Positions 34,001 to 43,909 of a DNA stretch of 55,076 bases are shown here, piece by piece. Below the pieces are notes generated by a model, which was not told the origin of the DNA, did not search any database, and saw nothing but the letters and a program-made list of their open reading frames with translations. This DNA is from Protostelium mycophagum (taxonomy: Eukaryota; Evosea; Variosea; Protosteliida; Protosteliaceae), in assembly GCA_002081555.1 (NCBI GenBank), contig MZNV01001760.1, positions 1 through 55,076 on the forward strand, written 5' to 3'. Each line of letters begins with the position of its first letter. Position 1 is the first letter of the stretch. A program made the position numbers and the translations under genes.

Positions 34001-35525
34001 TTACCAAGTTCTTCGTCTTCAATGTCGTCTTCAATGATAACGGCCGCGTTGTGGTTGTTGTTATCACCATCTTCTTTATCATCCGAACTAATATCTCTTA
34101 ACTGTTCAAGCATCAATTTTGGTAAAAGTTTGTAAAGTTTTCGATTGTGTAGAGGACCATCTAGAATTACCTCAACATCCATACTATCGTCCGATGTGTT
34201 ATTTGCCTCTGTTGACATCTTCAATCTCTTATTAGCATGTCCCTGCGACATGTCAAGATGACATCTCGCCCAAAGATGACGTTCAAATGCTGCGACAATA
34301 CACTACACCTCCCTGCAAAATATAAAATCGACTCACCGCTTTCTCACCATGGATATCTGCTTCTTGTATCTCCTGTGTAATCCCAGTACCGCTTGCCTTC
34401 AGGAAATCCCTCTTGTTATTCATCACATCTCCTACGCCTTCTTCCACTATGTTTCTATCCTCTGGAATCTGTTGCTCATTGTCTATATTCTTCTCTGATA
34501 GGCCAGAAGCATGAATTTCCAATTCTTTGGGTTTTTCCACCTCCTTTTTCTCGACTTTCGCTTCATTTTTCTCGTTTTCCACCTCCTTTTTCTCGTTTTC
34601 CGCTTCCTTTTTCTCGTTTTCCACCTCCTTTTTCTCGTTTTCCACCTCCTTTTTCTCGTTTTCCACCTCCTTTTTCTCGTTTTCCGATTCTTTCTTCTCA
34701 TTTTCCGATTCTTTTTTCTCATTTTCCGATTCTTTTTTCTCATTTTCCGATTCTTTTTTCACGTCTGATTCTTTTTTCTCGCTTTCTACTTCCTGTTTAT
34801 GTTCTTTGTCTTTTGGGCCAGAAGCATAAACTTCCTCTTGTTTTTTGTCCTGCTGTACCGCTTCATTTGGTGATGACTCGACCATAGGGTCGTCCTCTAC
34901 GGTGATGTCTTTGTCTGATTGTGTCTCTTGTTGTTTTTCTGTTCGTGAAGATGGTATCAAAAACTTCTCGTCGCTTTTGTCTTCTTCGTTAGAGATCTGT
35001 GTCTGTACATGTTCATTCGTGTTGAAATCGGTGTTGCCTTCTTCATTTTGGATCTGTGTGAGCATTAAACCGGATTCACTTTGTGTGTCTGGAGCCGAAT
35101 TGGTGTTCACAAATGGATTCTTTTCTGGTGTAGATTTGTCTGATGACAAAGGCTCCGTGTGAAAAGACACTTGGAATCGGAGGTGGCCTCGGCGAAGCTC
35201 TATGATATCGCCTCCTTGTATTGTTGTCGGTGATTTTGTCACTGGAATCACTCCCTTTCCTACTCTGACAACAAAAGAAGGGTTTCTTCCTCTCTGAAAG
35301 GGGTGAGAAATCATGAAGAAAAATCATTAAATGATCACATACCAGAACGGCTGATATCGATGATTCATCTTTCCAAGTCAGCTCTAATTGAGCTCGAGAA
35401 CATAATGTGTCCTCTATATTTGTCTCGCTATTTCGCCCAAGCGTGAATGAGCTTCTTCGATTGAGTGGAATGTTTATGATGTTACATGACTTTGCATCAA
35501 GCTGAAATAGCTTCAATGTCGTCAT
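28070..35525 (-). CDS. FHA / KE-repeat / zinc-knuckle / SNF2-RING (RAD5-RAD16-like) protein
   Basis: The start MTTLKLFQLDAKSCNIINIP opens an FHA domain of the PNKP/aprataxin type ('FTLGRNSETNIEDTLCSRAQ', 'RGRNPSFVVRVGKGVIPV', 'IQGGDIIELRRGHLRFQVSF'). It is followed by an acidic region, about a dozen heptads of ENEKKEV/S (34565-34760), and, after an in-phase intron (GCG|GTGAG…CGCAG|GGACAT), an acidic stretch. Next come three UIM/MIU-like helices ('RIDAEYAKKLQEQFDQE', 'VSDEEFARKLQE', 'DADAKFALEMANSE') and at least four CxxC…CxxC knuckles, two as 'C.(S/N)CGG.G..L.GPNGMC'. Catalytic parts are 'LHSYQKQALWWMSKQE', Walker A 'GGILADDM|GVGKT', 'LDEAHCIKN', 'YRWCLTGTP', RING 'CPICLDPRVDPVSSVCGHVF', and the SNF2 C-lobe 'VVFSQWTSMLDLLEPKLLSA', 'RQAIDRVYRIGQTKEV'. 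Nuclear DNA-repair translocase and ubiquitin ligase is inferred. That all of this is one gene rests on splice phase. Confidence 0.8.
33655..33700. repeat. GCGGC-type hairpin repeat in a SNF2 intron
   Basis: GCGGCAGAGCCAAAAACACT and TTTGGCTCTGC form a stem; a related TGTGGCAAAGCCACA lies at 33473-33487 in the same long intron. One of about a dozen related palindromes in the window; see findings. Confidence 0.7.
34565..34760 (-). repeat. 21-bp coding minisatellite (ENEKKEV heptads)
   Basis: Nine to ten units of TTTCTCGTTTTCCACCTCCT-type sequence (21 bp, plus-strand sense) encode on the minus strand a KE-rich heptad, ENEKKEV/ENEKKES/ENEKKEA. Two subtypes alternate in blocks (CCACCTCC and CCGATTCT), as expected from slippage or unequal exchange. 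It probably forms a single charged helix linking the FHA domain to the rest of the protein. Confidence 0.9.
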
Positions 35526-36257
35526 TTATGTCTTCTTTGAGTGTTTTGTGTGCTTTGATCGGCGTTTCCAGGAAATCGCAAAAATGTCGCGTTGTATAAC
35601 CAGGAAACAAACTAAATGAGAAATTCAATTATGACAGAGTTCTCAAGAGAACAGGAGCCTTTTAGCAGAGTTTGGTCAGATTCCCGGGACCACATTAAAA
35701 ATCTCGATAATAACGTGTTCATTCCCAGAGTCGGGAGAATTTCAGAGAGGTGGGGAAACTGACCAAATCCTGCGATAATATCTTCTTCAATAATTGTGGA
35801 TGGCCACCACTGCCAAAACAAAAATCTTCAGGAGAAGCCAAAAGAGTTTTCATTTTGCATGTATTAATATGATTTTGTCTAAGTTTGTGGCTAAGTAATC
35901 TGACAGTTGGGCAAGATTACACACCTCCTTACACGCGGTTTTGTACTTCAAACGGTATTGGGACGAATTCCGGGAATCCATATTATATCGCGACTGACGG
36001 ACCAAAGGTGACAGTTTCGCTGTTTGAAACTAACACTTCCGTAATAATTAACAAATGAGCGGTTTTTGAATCTCAAAAATGATGTGGGAAGAATTCCGGT
36101 CACTAAAAGTGGTCCTGAGAGGAGCAAGTGTCACGATAGTTTACCGCAAATTTGCCCTCGTCTTGACGCACACATTCAGCACGCACAGACCAGCACTCCT
36201 ATGTCTCTTGTCCGCGTCGACAATTTATGTCTTTGTGTAGAATCATTTTTAGCAACC
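35526..36257. promoter_or_regulatory. Divergent intergenic region with a segment shared with the downstream pseudogene
   Basis: This 730-bp gap lies between the SNF2 gene and the secreted-protein gene. At 35911-35975 the segment CCTTACACGCGGTTTTGTAC…TATTGGGACGAATTCCG recurs at 37223-37287 as CCTTACATGCGATTTGTTGT…TATTGGGACGAATTCCG, so it belongs to the duplicated 5' flank of the secreted gene. Opposed 40-70 codon frames at about 35612-35821 have no recognisable features. Confidence 0.6.
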
Positions 36258-36854
36258 ATGAGATCCGTTCTCCTCCTTGCACTCATCGCCTCGGTCTCCG
36301 CTAGCACCTTGGCTACGACCATCTATTCTAACAACAACTGCAACGGAAGTCCCTCTGAGACGGTTTATCTCGTACTGAACTACTGCATCTCTATCCCTGG
36401 TATGACACAGCGAATCACTCAAAACTCAAATGGAGACGTGGTCTTCACTTTATACTCGCAAGGAAACTGCGGTGGCAGCGCTACTGCCCAGATCGTCCCC
36501 CAAGCCAACCTCTCCACATGTTCCTTTGGCTCAAAATCAGCCATTGTCTCATCTTTCACTCCCGCACTCACCTCTAATGATCAAGTGATCAGTTATTTCT
36601 CCAACACAGGGTGCAAAGGTACGTCTCTCCTGATAAATAATCCTCTGACGACATCAGGAACGGGAATTTACGCCGTCGTCTCTTACGGCACCTCTTTGCC
36701 CTCTATTTGCATCAATAACCAGGCCAACAGCACAGCCGGTACTTCAGCCTATTCGAACTCTATTAACCCCGGAAATTCTGCACCTTTCCCCAACTCTGCT
36801 AGTGTCTTTGGTGCCGGATTTGCTCTCCTCGCCGTCATGGCCGCTCTCTTCTGA
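36258..36854 (+). CDS. Secreted, probably GPI-anchored protein of unknown function
   Basis: An intronless frame of 198 codons. MRSVLLLALIASVSASTLAT is a clear signal peptide, which decides the start although the frame stays open upstream. The mature part holds paired-Cys segments: 'SNNNCNGSPSETVYLVLNYC', 'LYSQGNCGGSATAQIV', 'TGCKGTSLLINNP' and 'LPSICINNQ'. It ends in a Ser/Asn/Gly-rich linker and a hydrophobic tail 'ASVFGAGFALLAVMAALF', the layout of a GPI-attachment signal. The internal Cys-x-Gly pattern suggests two related small folds. It is probably a surface or wall protein. AATAAA lies about 20 bp after the stop. A decayed duplicate follows at 37345-37566. Confidence 0.85.
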   Translation: MRSVLLLALIASVSASTLATTIYSNNNCNGSPSETVYLVLNYCISIPGMTQRITQNSNGDVVFTLYSQGNCGGSATAQIVPQANLSTCSFGSKSAIVSSFTPALTSNDQVISYFSNTGCKGTSLLINNPLTTSGTGIYAVVSYGTSLPSICINNQANSTAGTSAYSNSINPGNSAPFPNSASVFGAGFALLAVMAALF

Positions 36855-37222
36855 AAACAGAACTAGCTCGACAATAAATCACTTTCATTTATTCGCAATT
36901 AAGATGGGTTTTTCAATTGATCATGATCACCTCTAAACTCCAAGGGGAAGACGCCAAAAATTGTTTGATTTGTGGACATTTTTCTTATTGTCTCGATTCT
37001 CATTTTGTTTCGTACCGTGAAGTCATTGTCTTATTGAGCCCTTTACTCGATTCAAGGGGTTCAAATCAATGAACTTCACTTTCCGTACTGTCTTTGCACC
37101 ACTCTTTCAGGACAGAATCTGCAGCGGACAAGGACAGAAAAGAAGATTTGGACCAAGATTCGGAAATTCATTTTTGTCTGCCGTCTGTGGAGTTTGCAAA
37201 CAGCTCATTGGGTAGTAAAAAT
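36855..37222. other. Intergenic, 3' flank of the secreted gene
   Basis: It contains the polyadenylation signal AATAAA (about 36873) and otherwise no exon or repeat that I can support. Confidence 0.4.
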
Positions 37223-37566
37223 TGACAAGATTCACCTTACATGCGATTTGTTGTATCTCAAACGGGAGTATTGGGACGAATTCCGTCGGAAAAAAATATC
37301 GCAAAACATCTATTAATACCCCCTCAGTCTTCACCAACCGGGCGGCGGTGGCATTTCTGAAAAGGGAACGGTCTCCCAAGCCGACCTCGACACATGCTCA
37401 TTCGGCACAAAAGCATGACATCAATTTACCTTCCACTTGCATCAACAAGCCAGCCAACACCACATCCGGCCCCAGCTATCACCCCTCAAAATTCTGCACC
37501 TTTCCCCAATCTGCCAGTGTCTTTTGTGCCGGATTTACTCTCCCCGCCATGGCCATACTATTCTGA
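37223..37566 (+). pseudogene. Truncated duplicate of the secreted GPI-type protein gene, with its 5' flank
   Basis: The 5' flank segment (37223-37287) is joined to remnants of the coding sequence: CCCAAGCCGACCTCGACACA (compare 'PQANLSTC'), then ACTTGCATCAACAAGCCAGC and CCTTTCCCCAATCTGCCAGT to CTGAAAA, corresponding to 'CINKPANT…ASVFCAGFTLPAMAILF'. The signal peptide and most of the central domain are deleted and several frames are used, so no full product is possible. It is a tandem duplicate that has decayed. Confidence 0.82.
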
Positions 37567-37716
37567 AAAACTGACCATTCTTGATATAAATTATGCCTTT
37601 AGTTTATTTTGATTTAAATTGATTTTTCGTGTTGGTTGTAGATGGTTGCATTTCCGAAACGAAATTCCCCTGTTTCCACTTTGTTCCTTCCTCTTTCTCA
37701 TACCCGAACCAACAAC

Positions 37717-38489
37717 ATGCAAGGCATCAGAGGAATCATCGTCTTAGCTCTATTGGCTCTTGCCCTCGCCGAAGTTCGTCTTCTCAACCAGAACTCACCT
37801 GATAGGAAGTTGCACAACTACATTATGGTATTCCACGAGAATGTAACCGCCGAAATCAGTACGTCGTCCCTCAAACCTTTACGTCTTCTGATCCTCTTTA
37901 GTAAAAAGCCACATCGCTGAGGTCAACGTCACCAAAGGCACTATCATCAAACACATTTTCAATCTCGGCACATTCCAAGCTTTTGTAGCTCATTTAAACA
38001 AAGAGTGTGTAGACAATGACTCACCTGAAACTGATGATTTCAGCGTACTGAGAGCGGAACGTGCCAGAGACGATCTGTTTGACTACATAGAAGTCGATGG
38101 ACGTGCTCACATCCCCCCACAACTCACGAATCCAGACAGTCCCTTCGCCGATGAAAAAGAAATGAAGATTGAGTTTTGGGATTTTGAGGAGAGCGCAACA
38201 GGTGCACATCTGCTGGAATGATGTCATGTTGACACATCTTCAGTGAAGGAACATCTCGCCAACTTCAAGATGCTGTGGTCACCCAGCTCCTTTGTTCGTA
38301 GCACTTGGTCTGATGCGCCCGAAGTCAGAGGCTACTACGCACACGTTGAGCCAAAGTAAGTCCACGACATCTCCTTTGTTTCGCGCTGATGTCAACAGGG
38401 CCTTAGGATGGATGCTCAGAGAGGAGGCTATCAAATACATAACCTATGTTCACCACTCAACTTCATCTGCCCCCAAAGCAACCGCATAA
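37717..38489 (+). CDS. Secreted protein with two inhibitor-I9 (subtilisin propeptide-like) modules
   Basis: MQGIRGIIVLALLALALAEV is a signal peptide. Five exons splice in phase. Module 1 is 'HNYIMVFHENVTAEI' + 'KSHIAEVNVTKGTIIKHIFN', 'LGTFQAFVAHLNKE' + 'VLRAERARDDLFDYIEVDG', the I9 pattern in which a strand, a helix and a final YIE.DG bind a subtilase. Module 2 is more divergent: 'FWDFEESAT' + 'VKEHLANFKMLWSP', 'EVRGYYAHVEPK' + 'ALGWMLREEAIKYITYVHHS'. No peptidase domain follows, so this is a free-standing inhibitor or chaperone for a secreted S8 protease encoded elsewhere (inference). A decayed copy on the opposite strand lies at 27745-27960, about 10 kb away. Confidence 0.78.
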
Positions 38490-38793
38490 ATGAACCTGCG
38501 TTTGCAAAAAAAACTTTCGACATTTTATTTCTGTATTCTCGTAACACTGAGAAAACTCGTCTACATTTATGTCAGTCAAAGTGGGGCTCATTTTCAGATG
38601 TAAAGATCTCCCAGTTCAAGATCGTCGTCCAGCAGCCCCAAACGTGACGTTCTAATGTTTTTTCTATTCTCGGTTTCACCTAGTGGCGGCCACTCTCTGA
38701 TTAGTCTCTAACTAGAGGTGGCTGTATCCCAGTGAAATAGAGAATAGAGCTATGAATGGAAAGTTCGAAACATTCTCAGGCCAATTTCAAAAT
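38490..38793. other. Convergent 3' intergenic region
   Basis: Between the I9 inhibitor and MFS stop codons. CATTTTATTTCTGTATTCTC (about 38520) is the 3'-flank sequence also kept in the I9 relic at 27745-27960. CTAGTGGCGGCCACTCTC…CTAACTAGAGGTGGC (38682-38722) is an imperfect inverted repeat. No gene is seen. Confidence 0.45.
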
Positions 38794-40949
38794 TTATTTT
38801 CTGATCGCATGTGGAAAAATGGCAGAGGCCGAGACGCAGGCAGCAGTTCCCGCCATAAAGGGGAGCCACAAGCTGACCGGTAACAGATATCCCGTGATCA
38901 ATGGTGCCACGACACCTTTTAAATTTCAAAAAGAGGTTTTGGCGGGAAAAATCACCTCCCAAACTGATGAAACTCTCGGCACCGCCAAGCAGGGAACCTT
39001 GCTCTCTTGCATCTACACTTCTAGACAGCAGCGTATTAGACAGCGGATAGAGATACGCTTGGAATGCGGAGACGAATGTGGAGATGATCATGAAGAGGAT
39101 GAGCGTGTTGCTCATTGGGATCAAGATGGTGAAGATGGCGACTCCGAGTAAGCCTTTAGAATTTATTAATTCTGTTCACAAAATAAAAGGTTTTTCAGTA
39201 GAAAAAGTGACAAAAACTTGTTCAGAAAATTCGCGGAGATCTCACATTTCTTGATGGTATCTTCTGCTCCATTGAAAAAGGTCTTGCAGATGGACTCCAT
39301 GCGTGACTGTTTCATTCGGTTAAAACGATCTCGTTGTAGATGGGATCAATAAATATATAAAAATACCTGTAAAAGGGTGTTTACAACTCCGTACCACATG
39401 CAGGCAAATCCTGCGAAAAGTCAGAAGAATCTTGATTTTCATGATTTATTTTATTTTAAAATTTTACGCGAAAAATATCAAAAAAATAAAACTTTTTGTC
39501 ATAAGATTGATAAATTGTCATTTTTTCCAATAAAAATGCAGAAAAAAGTGAAATTTGTTGAAAATCCTCTCGCCTCTCGCAGTGGGAGACATCTGTAACG
39601 CGATCCTCGCGAATTCGATGACAGCACCGTTGATGATCGCAACCCCCGTCTCCTGTGATGACGTCATCACACGTCACTATCGTGTCGCATCACGTGATTT
39701 TATATATTGCATGTATTTCTTCTGCAGAAAAATAATAAAAATTCTAAAAATAGACACATACCTGGAGTAATCTTGATGTCAGAGGGTTCATTAAATTGGG
39801 CCTGACCCAAAATTGGAACACCCCTCCGAAAGTCTCCTTGAGACTTTTAGACTTCGGTTTTTCCGCGGTATTTTCCGGTTTGTTCTTCTTGGCCTCGGGG
39901 ACAGTCATCACTATGGCGACGGCTAAGACATTAGCAGCTCCAGCGAGAAGCGAGGGGACCTACTCGGGTTCAATCCCGACCGCCGACTCTTTTTTTTTTG
40001 GATAAGTTTAATTGTGGAATAGGCCTTGTTCACGCGGGTTCTCGTGAGCTTAACGTGACGACCACGTTATGGCACGTGATAGCCTTTTATGAACAGACGC
40101 CGCAGCACAAAGGCAACAGAGTGTCTGCGGTCAAACACTTGAATTTTAAAAAGATGGATTCGAGCGGTTACCTGGCTACCAAAGGTGGAAGCGGCAAGCC
40201 CACCGACTACAACGCCGACAATGTATCCACCACCTCGATATTTTTAGAATTCAATAAAAGATGAAAGAAAAATGTCGATATTTTTTCTATTAAATTTGAA
40301 AGTTAAAATTTTTACATAAGTTGAGATTTAATAGATAATTTCAAAAATATTGAGATATAAACTCACCACAAACAGCAGCCATCTTGCCCATCTGTCCTGT
40401 ATTATAATCAGTTATGATGCATTGACCGTCGTCTTTACCTTCTAACTTCTCCTTTGGTGTGAAATCAGAGACAAAGGCGACTAAAATGGGGTTCACATTC
40501 CAAAATAATCCCAAGATGACTCTATTCAAGGTCATTAACTAATCTTGATTAAAGAGGATCTTCACCTTGAGATTTGAAATGTGAATACAGAATCGGCAGA
40601 TCCTGCCAGAAGAAGACCAACTGCTGTGCCGACGAAACATATGAGGCTGATGTTTCTTCTACCATTGTCACTGAGAGATCCTAGCAAAGGGGTCGCTACG
40701 AAACCGACGATGCTTCTTAAAGCTGCAAAACGTGAGCAGATGAGCATCGAGACTTCTGAGATCACCTGCACCGATAGCACCGATCTCTAAAGAACCACCA
40801 AGAGAGATCACATGATCAGTATATGCGGGCAGTACCAAGGCCACCGCCGTCATATTGAGCGCTAAGCAGGCGAATAATTTGGAGACTGAACTAGAATTAT
40901 CCTCTTCCCTTTTCATCTTTTCTTCTGTTGGTTTGATCGTGGGCAACAT
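38794..40949 (-). CDS. Major facilitator superfamily transporter
   Basis: The start MLPTIKPTEEKMKREEDNSS is followed by membrane segments 'LFACLALNMTAVALVLPAYT', 'SIVGFVATPLLGSLSDNGRR' (MFS motif A G-x-L-S-D-x-x-G-R-R between helices 2 and 3), 'ISLICFVGTAVGLLLAGSA', 'VILGLFWNVNPILVAFVSDF', 'GAANVLAVAIVMTVPEAKK', 'TILIPMSNTLILFMIISTFV', and the last helices 'VVAPLITGYLLPVSLWLPFM' and 'GTAACVSASAIFPHA'. About nine exons are needed. It resembles the TetA/MFSD9-10-like group of drug:H+ or organic-solute transporters; the substrate is unknown. The intron ending near 39966 (minus sense) includes a tRNA T-arm-like stretch. Its start is 92 bp from the divergent RABGGTB start. Confidence 0.85.
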
Positions 40950-41041
40950 ACAGATGAGGACAAGACATCACGCTGAAATTCGCGGAGTTCAGTCAATACT
41001 GCCGATTCATCATCTTTCATTTTCCGCGCTCAGTCACAGAC
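40950..41041. promoter_or_regulatory. 92-bp divergent promoter, MFS transporter / RABGGTB
   Basis: Two start codons point outward from only 92 bp, so both transcription starts must lie in or near this interval. No TATA box is obvious; CATCTTTCATTTTCCGCGCT lies centrally. Confidence 0.5.
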
Positions 41042-43440
41042 ATGTCGAACGAAGAGTATAAAGAGAAGTTGTTGATCGACTTACATAAAAAGCACATCAG
41101 AGCTCTTGAAGATGTAATATGATGACTCATCATCTCTCCTGATCAACACAGAACAAAGAATCATTCGAATATTGGGTGATTGAACATCTTCGTGTGAGTG
41201 GGGTGTATTGGGGCTTAGGAGCTATGTCCATACTTGGCGCTCTCGGCGAGATGGATAGAGAGAAAGTGATACAGTATGTTCTTTCATGCCAACGCGAGAA
41301 CGGTAATTTGATTTTCATTCTGATCCTGACTTCTTAATTAATTGAATGATAAAAAAATGCAGGTGGATTTGGTGGAAACACACATCACGATGCCCATCTT
41401 CTATATACCTGTAGTGCTGTACAAATACTCGCCATGCTAGACGCGCTCGACCGTTTGGATGTCGACCGAGTCGTTCAGTGTATGCCATCGAAATTGTCAT
41501 GATCTTCTCAGATTCTTCATGTATCATCATCGTCCATGGTGTGGCTGCAAGTCGGTGCACAATAGTGAACAATTTGTTTTTGTATTATTAAAATCAGCCA
41601 ACAAGAATAATATTTTCATTCTAAGAGTTTGCTTTACCAGACAGAAGAGAATTTATTGCCAACGGCCTTGTCTTTGCGACTTTGCCGCACCACCAAAAGA
41701 CATGCATGAGAGCACCAATAAGATGAATACAATTCGAAAAGAGAAACGACATTCCATCTGATAGAGGGTGTTTACGTTACAAATTCAAGACAAAGATGAT
41801 GATCATTGGTCTTTGTATCATTCGTCTTGATGATAATGATCATCACGCGACCAGATTGAAAAATTCATTTTAATACTTTACCAGTTATAAAAAATCTAGA
41901 GAAGGAAGACGGCTCCTTCTCTGGAGATCAATGGGGCGAGATCGACACGAGGTGATGGACGATCAATTGAACATGCTGCGTGCTTTTTGGGTGATTTTTG
42001 TTTTTGGGCTGCGCCACGATGTTTATAGACACACGAGGCGCGATATGCCAAGAATAGCAAGGGTACTGTACAATCAAAAAGAGGCATCTACAACGCATCG
42101 CGGTTCTACCACGTTGTAGATGGAGGCTGATTTCGATTTTATTTTGGCTCTGCTGCAGGCACAATTTTTCTTGCCTATATTTTGACAGAAATACCCTCAT
42201 TTATCCATCTACAACACCAGAAATCTCACGGAAATTTCAGGTTCTCATACACCGCGGTCCTCACCCTCTCCATCTTGAAAAAATTGGACGAAATCGACAA
42301 AGAAAAAGCAAAAATATTTATCCTGGCGTGCCAAAATTTTGATGGAGGCTTTGGGTGTGTCCCGGGGGCTGAAAGTCACGCTGGGCAGAGTGAGTCTGGT
42401 TTTTTTTAAAAAAATTTTTCCTCTTTTTTATTTTCTGATTTTTTCTTCTTTTTTCTCTTTTTCTCCTCTTTTTTCTATTTTCTTCTCTTTTTCTTCTTTT
42501 TTTCTCTCTTTTTTTTCTATTTTCTGTTTTTTTCTATTTTCTTCTCTTTTTTTTCTATTTTGTTGATTTTTTTCAATTGTTTGGAATTTTTCGTCCTTTT
42601 CGATTTCTGGATTTTGGAATTTCGGGAAGAATTTCCACCTTTTCTGTTTTATTGAAGCCATGCTGTGGTTTTAAAATTATAAATATTCACTCATCTACCT
42701 AGTTTTTACTTGTGTTGCGGCTCTTGCCATTTTGGACGGTCTTGAAGAGGTATCAAAATTAATTTATTAAATGCAAAAAATATTTTAAAAATAATTCAGA
42801 ACGGAAAATAAAATAAAAAGTCCTGAAAAAAACAAAAATAATCGTTGTAGATGGCGATCGGTGCGGATACGCTTGGGTTTTGGTTGTGCGAGAGACAACT
42901 GCCAGAGGGTGGTCTTAACGGCCGTCCCGAGAAGCTCCCAGACGTGAGTACAGTCTGTTACCGCGTTTCACCGCGTTAACTAACGTGACAGACTTGCTAT
43001 TCGTGGTGGGTGCTGTCTTCGCTTGTAATTTTGGGAAGGGAATCGTGGATTGATCAAGAGGCGCTGAAGAAATTTATCCTCAGTTGCCAGGTAACCACTT
43101 TTGACACATATGACGTCATGAAGAGATGTCATGCATGCAGTGATGTACACTTTTTCTGAAAAAGTTGACATGATGACACGTCATGTGTCATCAGAAAAAA
43201 GAGAAATGACAGGATATATGACGTAATGTGTCACATCTTGACACCTGACAGGATGATGACAAGGGAGGGATCGCCGATCGACCTGGTGATGTAGCCGATG
43301 TGTACCACACATTCTTCGGACTTTGTGGATTGTCTTTCTGCGGCTATCCCGGCCTCCAACAAATTGACCCCGCTTATGCCCTCCCTGTATCTACAATGCA
43401 GAAATTGGACATCAAATGGAATCCTCTTCGCTTGCCATAA
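41042..43440 (+). CDS. RABGGTB: Rab geranylgeranyltransferase (GGTase-II) subunit beta
   Basis: [20 protein letters not shown] opens a prenyltransferase beta subunit: '[20 protein letters not shown]', '[20 protein letters not shown]', '[19 protein letters not shown]', '[20 protein letters not shown]', '[20 protein letters not shown]', '[20 protein letters not shown]', '[20 protein letters not shown]', '[10 protein letters not shown]'. The zinc ligands Asp and Cys in 'LPDTCYSWW' and His in 'VYHTFFG' are present, and the QN/QR-GGFGG repeats of the alpha-alpha barrel are intact. With the alpha subunit and REP it attaches geranylgeranyl groups to Rab C-termini. About nine exons. Introns at 41476-41884 and about 42391-42702 are long; the former has a GCGAC…GCCGC hairpin and the latter a polypyrimidine run. 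The 48-nt intron 42944-42991 is palindromic. Confidence 0.93.
42400..42600 (+). repeat. Polypyrimidine tract in a RABGGTB intron
   Basis: About 190 bases of almost pure T/C on the plus strand (TTCTTCTTTTTTCTCTTTTT and variants) fill the middle of an intron. It is low-complexity and gives false Phe/Ser-rich and Lys/Glu-rich frames. Confidence 0.8.
42944..42991 (+). repeat. 48-nt palindromic intron
   Basis: The intron starts GTGAGTACAGTCTGTTACCG and ends CGCGTTAACTAACGTGACAG. AGTCTGT near its 5' end pairs with ACAGACT across the 3' splice site, and CGCG TTTCAC CGCG forms the centre, so almost the whole intron is an imperfect hairpin of the CACGTTA family. Splicing gives 'KLPD|TCYSWW' with correct phase. 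Confidence 0.75.
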
Positions 43441-43909
43441 ACATATGATTCTTTTTCTTTGACATTTTTGATGTTTTCTTGGCATATCTACAACGATGCT
43501 TGTACAGTTGCTCATTTATGCTTTACTCTTTCGTATTATTCTCTCAGGTTGTGAACTCCTATTTCTACTATGGTGCTGTCATATGGGCACCGATAGAATG
43601 TATTTCAAAATGGCAACCGATCATCTCTTCTCATCAAAGTTTTCTTACTACCACGTGAATTTTACCGTGAAGCCATGCGCTTATTACCGTGTCGCTGGAA
43701 TGTTAAGAAATCTCAACACTGTAGTGCCCATGTTATATTGTAAAACTGCACCGGAGTATTGTCGTTGTAGACGGATAAATCCCGGAGTTTTTGGTTTGGC
43801 CTGTTGCCCCGTTTCAGCGATTCAGAAGAGACTTTCTCTGAATCCGAAAAACGCGGAATGTTTCGTCACACCAACACAACACACCAGTTTGAACAACAGA
43901 CAGCCACAC
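43441..43909. other. Upstream region of the coiled-coil gene
   Basis: An open frame from 43496 reads through this region into the gene, but its content (mixed hydrophobic and Cys residues) looks noncoding. It holds GTGAATTTTACCGTG and TTATTACCGTGTCG (about 43655-43693), units of the dispersed palindrome, and CGTTGTAGACGG (43762). Confidence 0.4.

Noticed and set aside
34393-34887. Phe/Ser/Pro-rich open frames opposite the SNF2 gene
   Set aside because: They are the antisense reading of the 21-bp KE minisatellite.
42339-42661. Poly-Phe/Ser and Lys/Glu frames
   Set aside because: They come from a polypyrimidine tract within a RABGGTB intron.
43496-43909. Upstream extension of the coiled-coil gene to 43496
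   Set aside because: The extension is hydrophobic and Cys-rich, contains intergenic-type palindromic repeats, and is unlike the rest of the protein; the ATG at 43910 fits better.
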